Positions 54,443 through 63,286 of a stretch of DNA of 64,000 nucleotides are shown piece by piece. The notes under the pieces were generated by a model. It worked only from the letters and a program-made list of their open reading frames with translations, had not been told where the DNA came from and searched no databases. Origin of the DNA: Aurantibrevibacter litoralis (GTDB lineage Bacteria > Bacteroidota > Bacteroidia > Flavobacteriales > Flavobacteriaceae); the NCBI RefSeq assembly GCF_034651555.1, contig NZ_JAYEEQ010000005.1, positions 62,001 through 126,000 of the forward strand, given 5' to 3'. Both the position numbers and the translations under genes were made by a program. Position 1 is the stretch's first letter, and each line of letters opens with the position of its first letter.

Positions 54443-54539
54443 ACAAGGTTTCGGCATTGAATCGGTAAGTCGTTTTTAGTACGATGCGTTTTGAGTTAGT
54501 TAGTCATAAAACCCGTTAGTTTCCGCTACGGGTTTTTTT
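54443..54539 (+). ncRNA. Possible small RNA (about 97 nt)
   Basis: Between the candidate promoter and a clear terminator. The sequence has no start codon followed by a long frame. I could not match it to 6S, SRP, RNase P or tmRNA by eye. It may equally be the tail of a longer transcript. Confidence 0.25.
54509..54539 (+). terminator. Intrinsic terminator with no upstream gene
   Basis: AAACCCGT (54509-54516) pairs with ACGGGTTT (54528-54535), 11-nt loop in which AG/CT can add pairs, followed by a T-run to 54539. Nearest coding gene on this strand ends over 900 bp upstream. Confidence 0.7.
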
Positions 54540-54867
54540 GTTTCCCACTTACGGAGGTACGGAATCAGGTTGCATCAAAATTTGAATCTGCGAATGAAGA
54601 AGCAATCTATTTTTGACCTTATTTTAAAATGCGTGCCTCCCTATTCATCATAGTACATGGAGGGTATTCCTAAAAACAGTTTCATTTATGCGCTACAGCT
54701 GTTTTTGGCTACCGCCAACAAGGTTCTGACCATGGATTTAAAATAGCTTTTTTTGATGCCCTACCATCGGAGGTCTTCACGTAGTTGAACATGTACTATA
54801 TGTTGCGATTGCAACGATACCTTCTTAAGCCCTATATGTACCTCAAAATAGCCGGTGACAGGCTGCC

Positions 54868-55896
54868 TTAGGCACCATACTCTTTTACTGCATCCACAAA
54901 CGCTTTCGCATTATCCAGAGGGATATTCGGTAAAATACCATGGCCTAAATTGGCTATGTATCTGTCTTTTCCAAATTCATTAATCATTTGGGTTACCATT
55001 TTCTTTATTTCGGCAGGGGGAGATAATAGACGTGCCGGATCAAAATTTCCCTGTAACGTAATGTTTCCTCCACTTAAATAACGTGCATTTTGGGCAGAGC
55101 AAGTCCAATCTACTCCCAACGCCGCAGCACCTGATTTGGCCATCTCATGCAAAGCAAACCAGCATCCTTTCCCAAACACAATAACCGGAGCAAGGTCTTT
55201 TAAAGCCTCTACAATTTGTTGTATATAGCGCCAAGAAAATTCTTTATAATCCACTGGCGACAGCATTCCGCCCCAGGAATCGAACACCTGAACCGCATTT
55301 ACGCCGGCATGTACCTTTGCTTTTAAATAGGCAATGGTGGTGTCTGTTATTTTTTGTAAGAGCAGATGTGCGGCTTCTGGCTGCGTAAAACAAAATTCCT
55401 TTGCTTTATCGTAGGTTTTGCTGCCTTCACCCTGCACACAGTAACACAGAATGGTCCAAGGCGATCCGGCAAAACCAATAAGGGGAATTTCATTGTTCAG
55501 TTTCAGCTTTGTTAGTTTAATGGCTTCCATCACATAATCTAGTGCCTCGTGCACATTTGGGATAACCACATGATCCACATCCTTTGGAGAGCGAATAGGA
55601 TGCGGTAAAAAAGGCCCAAAGTTAGCCTTCATTTGCACCTCTATGTTCATGGCTTGCGGAATTACTAAAATATCTGAAAACAAAATAGCGGCATCCATAC
55701 CAAACCTTCGAATAGGTTGTACTGTAATTTCGGATGCTAATTCCGGTGTTTGGCATCGGGTGAAAAAATCAAATTCTTTTCGAATCTCCATAAACTCAGG
55801 TAAATATCGGCCGGCTTGCCGCATCATCCATACCGGGGGTCTTTCTACCGTTTCTCCTTTAAGGGCTCTAAGAAACAAATCGTTTTTTATTTGCAT
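54868..55896 (-). CDS. hemE: Uroporphyrinogen decarboxylase
   Basis: Removes four carboxyl groups from uroporphyrinogen III to give coproporphyrinogen III, 342 aa. The N-terminal signature PPVWMMRQAGRYLPEF and the second one, GFAGSPWTILCYCVQG, are both clear. AILFSDILVIPQAM and NLGHGILP support it. Last of the hemA-C-D-E set; it follows hemD by 19 bp. Confidence 0.97.
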   Translation of the reverse strand: MQIKNDLFLRALKGETVERPPVWMMRQAGRYLPEFMEIRKEFDFFTRCQTPELASEITVQPIRRFGMDAAILFSDILVIPQAMNIEVQMKANFGPFLPHPIRSPKDVDHVVIPNVHEALDYVMEAIKLTKLKLNNEIPLIGFAGSPWTILCYCVQGEGSKTYDKAKEFCFTQPEAAHLLLQKITDTTIAYLKAKVHAGVNAVQVFDSWGGMLSPVDYKEFSWRYIQQIVEALKDLAPVIVFGKGCWFALHEMAKSGAAALGVDWTCSAQNARYLSGGNITLQGNFDPARLLSPPAEIKKMVTQMINEFGKDRYIANLGHGILPNIPLDNAKAFVDAVKEYGA

Positions 55897-55915
55897 AGCT
55901 ACTTTATATGATCGG

Positions 55916-56593
55916 TTAACCCGATATTTTAAAATGATTTATAACACTTTGTACCACTTTTTCAATGGTACTTTCTGTGGCAATTGTATATAGCGACGTA
56001 TATTTTTTTGCGGTATGGGCTGTAGTTTGCCCAATGCAGAAAGCCATACCTTTTGATAACGTGTTTTGTTGAAAATAACTCTCTACAGCACTCGGGCTAA
56101 AAAAAAGAACGCCATCAAAATGCGTATGGAAGCCTTTGAGATTCAATAGGGTCTTATACGCAGTGATTTCGTTTACTTTTATCTTCGCTTCTTTCAACCG
56201 TAACGGTAATTCGGCCCTTCTCATCGTTCCGGTAATAAAGGTAAACGCCCTGTCGTGGTATTTTTTTATTAGAACGGATGCTAATTCGTTGGCATTTTTG
56301 GCCATTTCCACCACCTGAAAATTGTGCTTCACTAATAAATCTTTTGTTTTTTGACCTACACAAAAGCAATTCCCCATAGATTTCGGAGTCGTGTGTTGTG
56401 TATCTCGCCTTTTCAGCACGGCATGCACGGCATTTTGGCTCGTAAAAATAGTGTTTTTTATAGGTTCTTCTATTTGAAAATCGACAAAGTGGATGCGAAT
56501 GGCATCATACATCTCCAATGAAAATCCGGCTTTAATGAGAGGCTCTTTATGAGAATCTGACAGTATTTTGGTAGAGAGAAGCTTGGTACACAT
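55916..56593 (-). CDS. hemD: Uroporphyrinogen-III synthase
   Basis: Cyclises hydroxymethylbilane with D-ring inversion, 225 aa. HemD proteins are weakly conserved; the call uses the KILSDSHKEP start, TSQNAVHAVL, FCVGQKTKDLL and FSPSAVESYF with AFCIGQTTAH, plus position between hemC and hemE. A two-domain layout is visible. Downstream of hemC by 33 bp. Confidence 0.9.
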   Translation of the reverse strand: MCTKLLSTKILSDSHKEPLIKAGFSLEMYDAIRIHFVDFQIEEPIKNTIFTSQNAVHAVLKRRDTQHTTPKSMGNCFCVGQKTKDLLVKHNFQVVEMAKNANELASVLIKKYHDRAFTFITGTMRRAELPLRLKEAKIKVNEITAYKTLLNLKGFHTHFDGVLFFSPSAVESYFQQNTLSKGMAFCIGQTTAHTAKKYTSLYTIATESTIEKVVQSVINHFKISG

Positions 56594-56626
56594 TTCTTTA
56601 GTATCTTAAGGTATTCTCTAGCCCCT

Positions 56627-57538
56627 TTAGGCCAATGCCTTTTTTATTCCCTTTAGTACCTCCCTACCTCCCTGTTGTAAAATTTCTTGCGCACAACGGT
56701 TTCCAAAGCCCTCTGCTTCGTCAAGTGCACTACTTTTTTCTATTTCCAATTTCTGACTTCCGTCCAAGGAGCATAAACATCCCTTAAAATGCAGTTGTCC
56801 ACCTATAATCGTGGCTAGGGCTCCTATGGGCGCGCTACATCCGCCTTCTAAAGTGCGTAAAAACTCGCGTTCTATGGTTGTACATAATGCCGTAGGCGGA
56901 TGATTTAAAGCAATTAACGCTTCTTTTGCATAGCTGTCTTTTTCCATAGCCACCACTACCATGGCGCCCTGAGCCGGTGCAGGAATCATCCAATCTAACA
57001 CGATATGGTTTTGAGGCGTAAGCTGAATGCGTTCCAATCCCGCTGCTGCAAATATAGCACCGTTCCATGCGTTGTCTTTTAGCTTTTGCATGCGGGTGTT
57101 TACATTACCGCGCAAATCGTCTACCTTATGTTGGGGATATTTGTGCAACCATTGTGCCTTTCGGCGTAAACTTCCTGTGGCAATAGTGCCTTTGGTTTGT
57201 AAAAATTCTAAGCCTTTATGAACTAAAATATCAACGACATTGGCTCTGGGCAACACTGCTGCTTGCACCATTCCACGAGGAAGCACTGTGGGAACATCTT
57301 TCATGGAATGCACTGCTATATCGATATCGCCACGAAGCATGGCCACATCTAAGGTTTTCGTAAATATGCCCGTAATCCCCAATTCGTACAACGGTTTGTC
57401 TAAGATAAGATCGCCATCAGATTTTACAGGCATTAATTGAGCCGAATATCCTTGATTTTGTAACAACGATTTTACCGTATTTGCTTGCCACAACGCCAAC
57501 TGACTGTCTCTCGTTCCAATACGGATAACTTTACTCAT
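56627..57538 (-). CDS. hemC: Hydroxymethylbilane synthase (porphobilinogen deaminase)
   Basis: Polymerises four porphobilinogen units, 303 aa. The dipyrromethane cofactor Cys is Cys234 in TLEGGCSAPIGA; catalytic Asp81 is in AVHSMKDVPT; RDSQLALWQ and GSLRRKAQWL match the family. It overlaps the hemA stop by 4 bp (ATGA). Confidence 0.97.
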   Translation of the reverse strand: MSKVIRIGTRDSQLALWQANTVKSLLQNQGYSAQLMPVKSDGDLILDKPLYELGITGIFTKTLDVAMLRGDIDIAVHSMKDVPTVLPRGMVQAAVLPRANVVDILVHKGLEFLQTKGTIATGSLRRKAQWLHKYPQHKVDDLRGNVNTRMQKLKDNAWNGAIFAAAGLERIQLTPQNHIVLDWMIPAPAQGAMVVVAMEKDSYAKEALIALNHPPTALCTTIEREFLRTLEGGCSAPIGALATIIGGQLHFKGCLCSLDGSQKLEIEKSSALDEAEGFGNRCAQEILQQGGREVLKGIKKALA

Positions 57539-58791
57539 CTGAGGTCTACTTCTAATTGAAATACCTTCTGAATTAAATCTAAGCTGGTATTTGCATCGAT
57601 GTCCGAATCCTTGAGGTGGTTTGCAAATTGTTTCGTAATTTTTTGAATGATGCGCTCCGAAATAATATCGGCTTGTTGGGTGTTGAAGTCTGATACTTTC
57701 TTACTTTGAAAGTTGAGTTCCTCATCTTTCATCGTTTTCAATTTCTTTTTCAAAGCCTTAATCACCGGTGCGAAACGACGGGTTTCCAGCCACTGAATAA
57801 ATTCACGTTTTATATCTTCAATAATAGCTTCCGCTTCCGGAACATATTGTTTTCTTTTCACGAGGGTATCATCTGTCATTTGCGAAAGCGCATCCAAATG
57901 AATGGTGGTAATATGAGTCAGCTCTGCCACGTCTGACGAAACGTTTTTTGGAATAGACAAATCTAAGATGAGTAACGGCTTATTAGTATGTATAATTTCT
58001 TTGGATATGGTAGGCGATTGTGCCCCGGTGGCTACAATAAGTACATCGGCCTTTCTAATTTCGGTTTGCAAATCCCCGTAATCTTTGACGATCAGATTAA
58101 ACTTTCCCGCAATTTTTTCGGCCTTGTCCTTTGTGCGGTTTATAAGGGTAATATGCGGGTTTTTGGTGTGTTTTATTAAGTTCTCACAGGTATTCCGCCC
58201 TATTTTACCGGTACCAAAAAGCAATATGTTTTTTTCAGAAATATCGGGGACATGAGCCATAATATACTTTACGGAAGCAAAGGAAACCGAAGTAGCACCC
58301 GATGAAAGTTCTGTTTCTGTTTTAATGCGCTTACTAGCTTGTATCACAGAATTGCATAGTCGCTCTAAAAACGGATTGGCTAATTCAAACTTTTTGGAAC
58401 GTGTAAAGCCTTGTTTTATTTGACTAATAACTTCAAAATCTCCCAAAATTTGACTGTCTAGTCCGGTGCCTACCTTAAATAAATGGCTTATGGCGTCTTT
58501 ATTTTTATACACATAGGCCACTTCCTGAAATTGTTCCACGGTACCGGGAGTATTGTCACACAAAAGTTTTATTAATTGATACGGATGTTGGGCAAACCCG
58601 TATAATTCGGTACGATTGCACGTAGAGGTAACCAAAAGACCATCAATGCCTTCCGCTTTGGCTTGCCCCAATAAACGATCCATACTAATTTCATCCAAAC
58701 TAAAATTACCACGAACCTCAGCATCTGCTTTTTTATAATTTAGTCCAATGGTATAAAAGGAATTGTGTTTGGAAATATGGTAATCCTTCAT
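57535..58791 (-). CDS. hemA: Glutamyl-tRNA reductase
   Basis: NADPH-dependent first step of the C5 pathway to haem, 418 aa from the ATG at 58791 (MKDYHISKHNS); the frame opens further up at TTG 58830 with no family similarity. Catalytic Cys58 in LLVTSTCNRTELYG, the tRNA-binding N-domain, Rossmann loop LLFGTGKIGRNTCENL and the C-terminal dimerisation helix are in order. HemB and HemL are not in the window. Divergent from an AraC regulator across a region with a 19-bp palindrome. Confidence 0.96.
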   Translation of the reverse strand: MKDYHISKHNSFYTIGLNYKKADAEVRGNFSLDEISMDRLLGQAKAEGIDGLLVTSTCNRTELYGFAQHPYQLIKLLCDNTPGTVEQFQEVAYVYKNKDAISHLFKVGTGLDSQILGDFEVISQIKQGFTRSKKFELANPFLERLCNSVIQASKRIKTETELSSGATSVSFASVKYIMAHVPDISEKNILLFGTGKIGRNTCENLIKHTKNPHITLINRTKDKAEKIAGKFNLIVKDYGDLQTEIRKADVLIVATGAQSPTISKEIIHTNKPLLILDLSIPKNVSSDVAELTHITTIHLDALSQMTDDTLVKRKQYVPEAEAIIEDIKREFIQWLETRRFAPVIKALKKKLKTMKDEELNFQSKKVSDFNTQQADIISERIIQKITKQFANHLKDSDIDANTSLDLIQKVFQLEVDLR

Positions 58792-58952
58792 GTAAGAATT
58801 TTGATCAATGCCCAAAAATAGTCGTAACAACTCATTAAAAATAACGCTGGAGGTACAAATTTTATCAAATTTTGTTTTTTGGGTTCTTTTTAACGGTAAA
58901 ATGCTTAAAACATCTTATTTTTATAGGAAGCAAAGCAATTTTTTAATTTATA

Positions 58953-58971
58953 ATTTAGAATTATTCTAAAT
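58953..58971. promoter_or_regulatory. 19-bp perfect palindrome, PerR/Fur-like 7-1-7 operator candidate
   Basis: Nine-base arms around a central T; the core TTAGAAT-T-ATTCTAA (58955-58969) differs at one symmetric position per arm from the PerR box TTATAAT-N-ATTATAA. It lies 24 bp before the araC ATG and overlaps a TAATTTAG box at 58951-58958. Confidence 0.5.
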
Positions 58972-58994
58972 AAAATAACACTAAATAGGGGTGT

Positions 58995-59873
58995 ATGGAT
59001 CACGAAAATATCGTTAAAGGTTCTTTTGAGGAAGTGTTTATTGAAGACGGTTTTTTTGTGTTTAAGATTCAGAACGATGCTCCCGAAGCGCAGCAGGTAA
59101 CGCGGCAAATAGACAGTTCGTTTATTCAATTCCATTTTTGTGTAAAGGGAAAGGCAAAATTTGTGTTTAATGAAGGTCGCTATGCCTTGGAGGTAGCCGA
59201 AGAGCATTCTCTTTTGTTGTACAATACACAAATGGATTTGCCTTTAAATGTTGGGCTTGAACCAAATTCTTGGTTGGTTTCCGTGGTAATGACCATTCAA
59301 AAGTTTCATTCTCTTTTCTCCAAAGAGGCGGATTATATTCCATTTTTAAGTGCCGAGAACCGCGATAAAAAATACTATGTGCAAGAAGATATTACCCCGG
59401 CCATAGCGGTAGTATTAAGTCAGATTATACAACACAATCTCCATCCGTCCATTAAAAAATTGTACTTAAAGGGCAAAATATATGAGCTTATATCGTTGTA
59501 TTTCAATAAAAATAGTGATGTAGATTTGGAACAGTGCCCTTTTTTATTGGATGAGGACAATGTTAGAAAAATTAGAAAAGCTAAGGAAATTATTATCTCG
59601 CGCATGGCAGAACCTCCTACTCTGGTGGATTTGTCCGAAGAAATAGGTTTAAGTTTAAAAAAATTAAAGGATGGATTTAAGCAAATTTATGGCGATTCTG
59701 TCTATAGCTTCTTATTTGATTATAAAATGGATTACGCCCGAAAAATGTTAGAGTCCGGACAGTACAATGTAAACGAAGTTGGTCTTAAAGTGGGCTATAG
59801 TACGGCCAGCCATTTTATTGCCTCTTTTCGCAAAAAGTATGGTACCACTCCCAAAAAATACGTTACCTCTTAA
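58995..59873 (+). CDS. AraC-family transcriptional regulator
   Basis: 292 aa. The N-terminal effector domain (cupin-like, residues about 1-165) has no recognised ligand. The C-terminal AraC DNA-binding domain (about 195-292) has two helix-turn-helix motifs: PTLVDLSEEIGLSLKKLKDGFKQIYG and YNVNEVGLKVGYSTASHFIASFRKKYG (quoted in parts under 20: VGYSTASHFIASFRKKYG). Divergent position beside hemA suggests control of haem synthesis. Confidence 0.9.
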   Translation: MDHENIVKGSFEEVFIEDGFFVFKIQNDAPEAQQVTRQIDSSFIQFHFCVKGKAKFVFNEGRYALEVAEEHSLLLYNTQMDLPLNVGLEPNSWLVSVVMTIQKFHSLFSKEADYIPFLSAENRDKKYYVQEDITPAIAVVLSQIIQHNLHPSIKKLYLKGKIYELISLYFNKNSDVDLEQCPFLLDEDNVRKIRKAKEIIISRMAEPPTLVDLSEEIGLSLKKLKDGFKQIYGDSVYSFLFDYKMDYARKMLESGQYNVNEVGLKVGYSTASHFIASFRKKYGTTPKKYVTS

Positions 59874-60326
59874 ACGACCTCAGACAAAGTTTACAAGGCA
59901 GTTAAAGATAGTCTCAAATTATCTAGAAACCATAGTAAACTTCTTTGACAACAGAAATACAAATTACAGCATCCTTCGACTCCAAAACAAAGTTCTTTAG
60001 AGCAAATCAAAGAGGTGTAGTAGATGTTAAATTTTTATTATTCAAAAGACTCTATACTTTAGTGCTTTACCTCTTTTACTTTCGAAACTTTTTCGATTTT
60101 TACGAATCCCTGTTTCGCATCCTATAGAACCAATACCTTCAAACCGGCTCATACTTACCTTACTTCTTTATTCGGTTTTTTAGTGCTATTTCCGGCCTTA
60201 TATTGTTGCCCATTATGCATCTTAAACGTAGCGATTTATACTAAATAGCACCTTCATTCGTTAATTTTCAGATAGGTGAACGTATTTTATACCTATACAT
60301 CGTTAATGCCCTTTCTTTTAGAAAAT
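59874..60326. other. 453-bp intergenic stretch after araC
   Basis: AT-rich. A TAATTTTC near 60261 is a weak -7 candidate for the following lipoprotein. No gene, terminator hairpin or RNA was seen. Confidence 0.4.
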
Positions 60327-60920
60327 ATGAACAAGCTTTTACCCTTAGTACTCTTAAGCCTTTTGGTTGCCAGTTGTTCGGGCTACTTCGATACGACATC
60401 TAAAAACATGCCTTACACCCACCCTAAAAAACATGAGCACATGACAATAGACATCAAATCAATAGCAACGGCCTACCTTAAATCGGGCACTTACGGTGGT
60501 TCTACCCAACACGAAGTTTTTCCTACGGTGTATCACTACACCCATTTTGACGGGTACAATTCAGACAAAAACGAAGAATTTCAATCCTTATTTAGCACGT
60601 ATATCCAAACTATAAAGGTGAACAACAGTATTTCTCTTCAAGAATATCTCACCTATTTATATAACAATAATTCCGAAAAACTGCAGGAAATACACCGTAA
60701 AGACCAAGAAAAGCGTGCCGTAGGGAACAGCCATGTGGAACTTGCAAAACTCTTTTTTGTAGATGATGAAGCAGGCACAGTGCTACGCATGGATCCTTAC
60801 TTGGTCTCATTAAGCCACAACGAACACTCGAGCAACCTCCATCTATTTTTACAGGAAAATGCCACGCACTTTAAAAGCGAAATACCCGATGCATTTTTTA
60901 CGAAATACTATGGAAACTAA
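60327..60920 (+). CDS. Hypothetical lipoprotein
   Basis: 197 aa from the ATG at 60327 (MNKLLPLVLLSLLVASCSG); the frame starts earlier at 60276 without signal-like residues. A lipobox (LVASC) predicts a lipid-anchored periplasmic or outer-membrane protein. The rest is soluble, with no domain that I recognise. Codons look ordinary. First of five tandem plus-strand genes of unknown role. Confidence 0.65.
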   Translation: MNKLLPLVLLSLLVASCSGYFDTTSKNMPYTHPKKHEHMTIDIKSIATAYLKSGTYGGSTQHEVFPTVYHYTHFDGYNSDKNEEFQSLFSTYIQTIKVNNSISLQEYLTYLYNNNSEKLQEIHRKDQEKRAVGNSHVELAKLFFVDDEAGTVLRMDPYLVSLSHNEHSSNLHLFLQENATHFKSEIPDAFFTKYYGN

Positions 60921-61017
60921 TCCTTTGGGCGCTCCCCTTAAAAAGTGGGTTGGGCTTGGAGTATATCCAAAGCGCAGCCGAAGGGCTGCCACCCCTATGG
61001 TAAAACCACCACGAGCC
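60921..61017 (+). repeat. GC-richer palindromic spacer, possible REP-like element
   Basis: A 97-bp gap that is richer in G and C than its surroundings, containing GGGCGCTCCCC, AAAAAGTGGGTTGGGCT and GCAGCCGAAGGGCTGC (a perfect-armed hairpin GCAGCC/GGCTGC with spacer GAAG). It resembles the GGGCG...GGGCT intergenic repeats that I recall from flavobacterial genomes. Only one copy is in the window. Confidence 0.4.
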
Positions 61018-61506
61018 ATGAGCAAACTATCGGTACTGTTGTTGGTATTATGCACACTCAACGCCTGTGCCCAACAAAAAGTCAAAACTCATAAAAGCAC
61101 AAAAATGCAGTACAACAAAGAACAAATAATTTTAGAAGTGGCTTTATCGCCAGGAGGTCCAGGAAGCCACAGCTATGCCTACACTGTATATGCCGATGGT
61201 CGCGTTTCCCTTCCAGGAGATTCTTATCATACCGCTTCAAACCAACTTTCTTCAAAGCAGTTAGCGGCAATAAACAAAAAATTAAACAACATCGATCTTG
61301 AAAAGTTGAGTAACGCACAAAGAGGCGCGTTACCAAAACAAACCGTCCACAACGGACAATCTGTAAAATTGAACTGTTATCACAACAAAAAGTACTTTCG
61401 TCTAAGGTACCGAAAAGGAAGCGAACCCATTCCCGATGAAGTTACTCATTTCCACAACTATTTTATAAACTTGGCAACAACCCTTGAAAAAAGGAGTAAT
61501 TTTTAA
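61018..61506 (+). CDS. Hypothetical lipoprotein
   Basis: 162 aa from the ATG at 61018 (MSKLSVLLLVLCTLNACAQQ), with the lipobox TLNAC. The frame extends upstream through the repeat and into the previous gene, which is not signal-like. The body, with LSPGGPGSHSYAYTVYADG and LSSKQLAAINKKL, is beta-rich and of unknown function. 97 bp after the previous gene, 13 bp before the next start. Confidence 0.65.
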   Translation: MSKLSVLLLVLCTLNACAQQKVKTHKSTKMQYNKEQIILEVALSPGGPGSHSYAYTVYADGRVSLPGDSYHTASNQLSSKQLAAINKKLNNIDLEKLSNAQRGALPKQTVHNGQSVKLNCYHNKKYFRLRYRKGSEPIPDEVTHFHNYFINLATTLEKRSNF

Positions 61507-61519
61507 CAAAAAAGTTGAA

Positions 61520-62128
61520 ATGACAACAACAAAATCAACAGCGATTTTATTCGTTTTGGCGCTAACTATTAGCTGTAATAACACAAACACACAAACTCAA
61601 AACAAGGCCATTTCTGAAAATGAAATGACGAAAGAAGTGGAAACCATTATTAACGAAGCCATTTCGGAAAATGAAGCTATTAATGCACTGGCCGAAGTAA
61701 AGACCATCATTGAAGCGCTGGATGCATCAATTTTTATGGATAAAACCACCCCTCAAGAATTGGCAACATATTTCCCAATAGACTTACAAAAAGGAGATGC
61801 TGGCAATTACAGAAATGATGTTCCCTATATGGAGTATAAAACAATAAATGAATTTTCTTTTGAAGAGGGTGTATTAAACGCTATAATATGCGCTTCGGCG
61901 TACTTAGATAGGAATATAAAAGGGCAAAATAACCACGGCAAAGAGGTGCTGGAATACGTAATTACCCAACTTGGAAAACCTGAAATCGTTGATAGGGAGC
62001 AGCATTGGGAAAGAGAACATTACAACATCATTTTTCGGGATATTCACTTTTATGAGGATGGCAATTGGACCCTCTGGATACAATCGCACAAAAATTATTT
62101 TCCATCCGAATTTCTTCCTGAAGAGTAA
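61520..62128 (+). CDS. Hypothetical lipoprotein
   Basis: 202 aa from the ATG at 61520 (MTTTKSTAILFVLALTISCNN), with a lipobox LTISC. The frame opens at 61484 inside the previous gene. An internal near-repeat AISENEM / AISENEA is seen near residues 32 and 51. The C-terminal domain includes FIMDKTTP... and YNIIFRDIHFYEDGNWTLWI; no family recognised. Spaced 15 bp from the next gene. Confidence 0.65.
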   Translation: MTTTKSTAILFVLALTISCNNTNTQTQNKAISENEMTKEVETIINEAISENEAINALAEVKTIIEALDASIFMDKTTPQELATYFPIDLQKGDAGNYRNDVPYMEYKTINEFSFEEGVLNAIICASAYLDRNIKGQNNHGKEVLEYVITQLGKPEIVDREQHWEREHYNIIFRDIHFYEDGNWTLWIQSHKNYFPSEFLPEE

Positions 62129-62143
62129 CCTTAAAATTCATAT

Positions 62144-63232
62144 ATGAGTCAACAACCCATAGACCTGCCGGATGAAATATGCCTCAGTGCCGTAATGCCG
62201 GAAGGTACATCGTACAAATCACAATTTCTATTTACAATAAAACATATTGTAAACCATCCTAATATTGAATTTTATTCTTGGTTTTTATCTGCGCAAATCG
62301 CAGAAAAAAGGTCGTTCAATGCGAAACTAACGACAAAACCTACAGCCAATGATTTTGAACGCTATAAGGACTATTTTGAAGACGGTTTTGGTATAGTTAC
62401 CTCCGTGGGTCAATTCATTATAAGAGATATGGATGTTGACGACTTCACTAGAAAAAACAACGAAAATTTGGGGTACACTACGGGCTGGAGAATTACTGTA
62501 AAGTTGGTTGAATGTCTTATGGAACCATTTGATCAACATAAGTTCTTTGCAGCCATTCCTATTTATCAAAGTATTTTACAGGCATTGATCATTGAATACC
62601 CGCCAAAAAGGGCTATCATATATCGCCAACAAATTGGCAATCTTTACTTAGGGCCATTTCCTCCTCACGCAGAGCCAGAGGCCATGGTTGCTTACACAGA
62701 TAAAATGTATATTGAAGAAACTTATGCTTCTCTGGATGCTTTTTGCGATCAGTGGGACAAGGTAAGTTTTCATAACCAAAACGGGGTTTTGGCAGAAAGA
62801 GATCTGCACATTATATCCGAGTCCGATTACAAAATAAGTATATTAAAACGAGGTATGGGTCTACTCCGTGTCGCCAAAGCATCTGTTCTTGGGGGATCGC
62901 GAGGAATTTATAGGATAGCACCTACGCCTTACGACGAACAGAAACTAGCGCAACTACCCAGTTATATAGAACAAATAGGCTACAATGAGAACGAAAAAAG
63001 CCTTGAATATACGGCCTATGTTCCGGAGGATGCTTTTTTTAGCCCAAAAGATATTTTCTTATTAATGGATTATGCAGAAAATGGCACCGCAGATGGCAAA
63101 GAAGTAAAAACCGTCATTATTACATTTCCTACAAAAGCAATGGCAGAAAAAGAAGCCTTAGTTCTTAGGTATTTGGATTATGTGAAAATTCAGTATTTGG
63201 CAGGTAATGGCTCGTGGGCAATTCTTTCTTAA
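62144..63232 (+). CDS. Hypothetical soluble protein
   Basis: 362 aa with no signal peptide or membrane helix. Sequences such as AIIYRQQIGNLYLGPFPPHAEPE and SDYKISILKRGMGLLRVAK look protein-like and the ATG at 62144 has a reasonable upstream context. I do not recognise a family. It lies 15 bp after a lipoprotein gene, so is likely cotranscribed. Confidence 0.6.
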   Translation: MSQQPIDLPDEICLSAVMPEGTSYKSQFLFTIKHIVNHPNIEFYSWFLSAQIAEKRSFNAKLTTKPTANDFERYKDYFEDGFGIVTSVGQFIIRDMDVDDFTRKNNENLGYTTGWRITVKLVECLMEPFDQHKFFAAIPIYQSILQALIIEYPPKRAIIYRQQIGNLYLGPFPPHAEPEAMVAYTDKMYIEETYASLDAFCDQWDKVSFHNQNGVLAERDLHIISESDYKISILKRGMGLLRVAKASVLGGSRGIYRIAPTPYDEQKLAQLPSYIEQIGYNENEKSLEYTAYVPEDAFFSPKDIFLLMDYAENGTADGKEVKTVIITFPTKAMAEKEALVLRYLDYVKIQYLAGNGSWAILS

Positions 63233-63286
63233 TAAAGTAAAACGCATTCAAAACATAGGAGATAAATAATAGCAACAAAAGAAAGT

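Larger units (their letters stand above)
54089..54867. other. 779-bp intergenic stretch before hemE
   Basis: Holds the orphan promoter/terminator pair. A plus-strand frame at 54074-54382 overlaps the HhH gene start and has no family features, so it is not called. From 54540 to the hemE stop I see no gene, repeat or RNA. Confidence 0.5.

Noticed and set aside
54089..54867. tRNA or other stable RNA in the large gaps
   Set aside because: I looked for TpsiC-arm-like GTTCGA/GTTCAA and cloverleaf arms in all gaps over 300 bp and found none.
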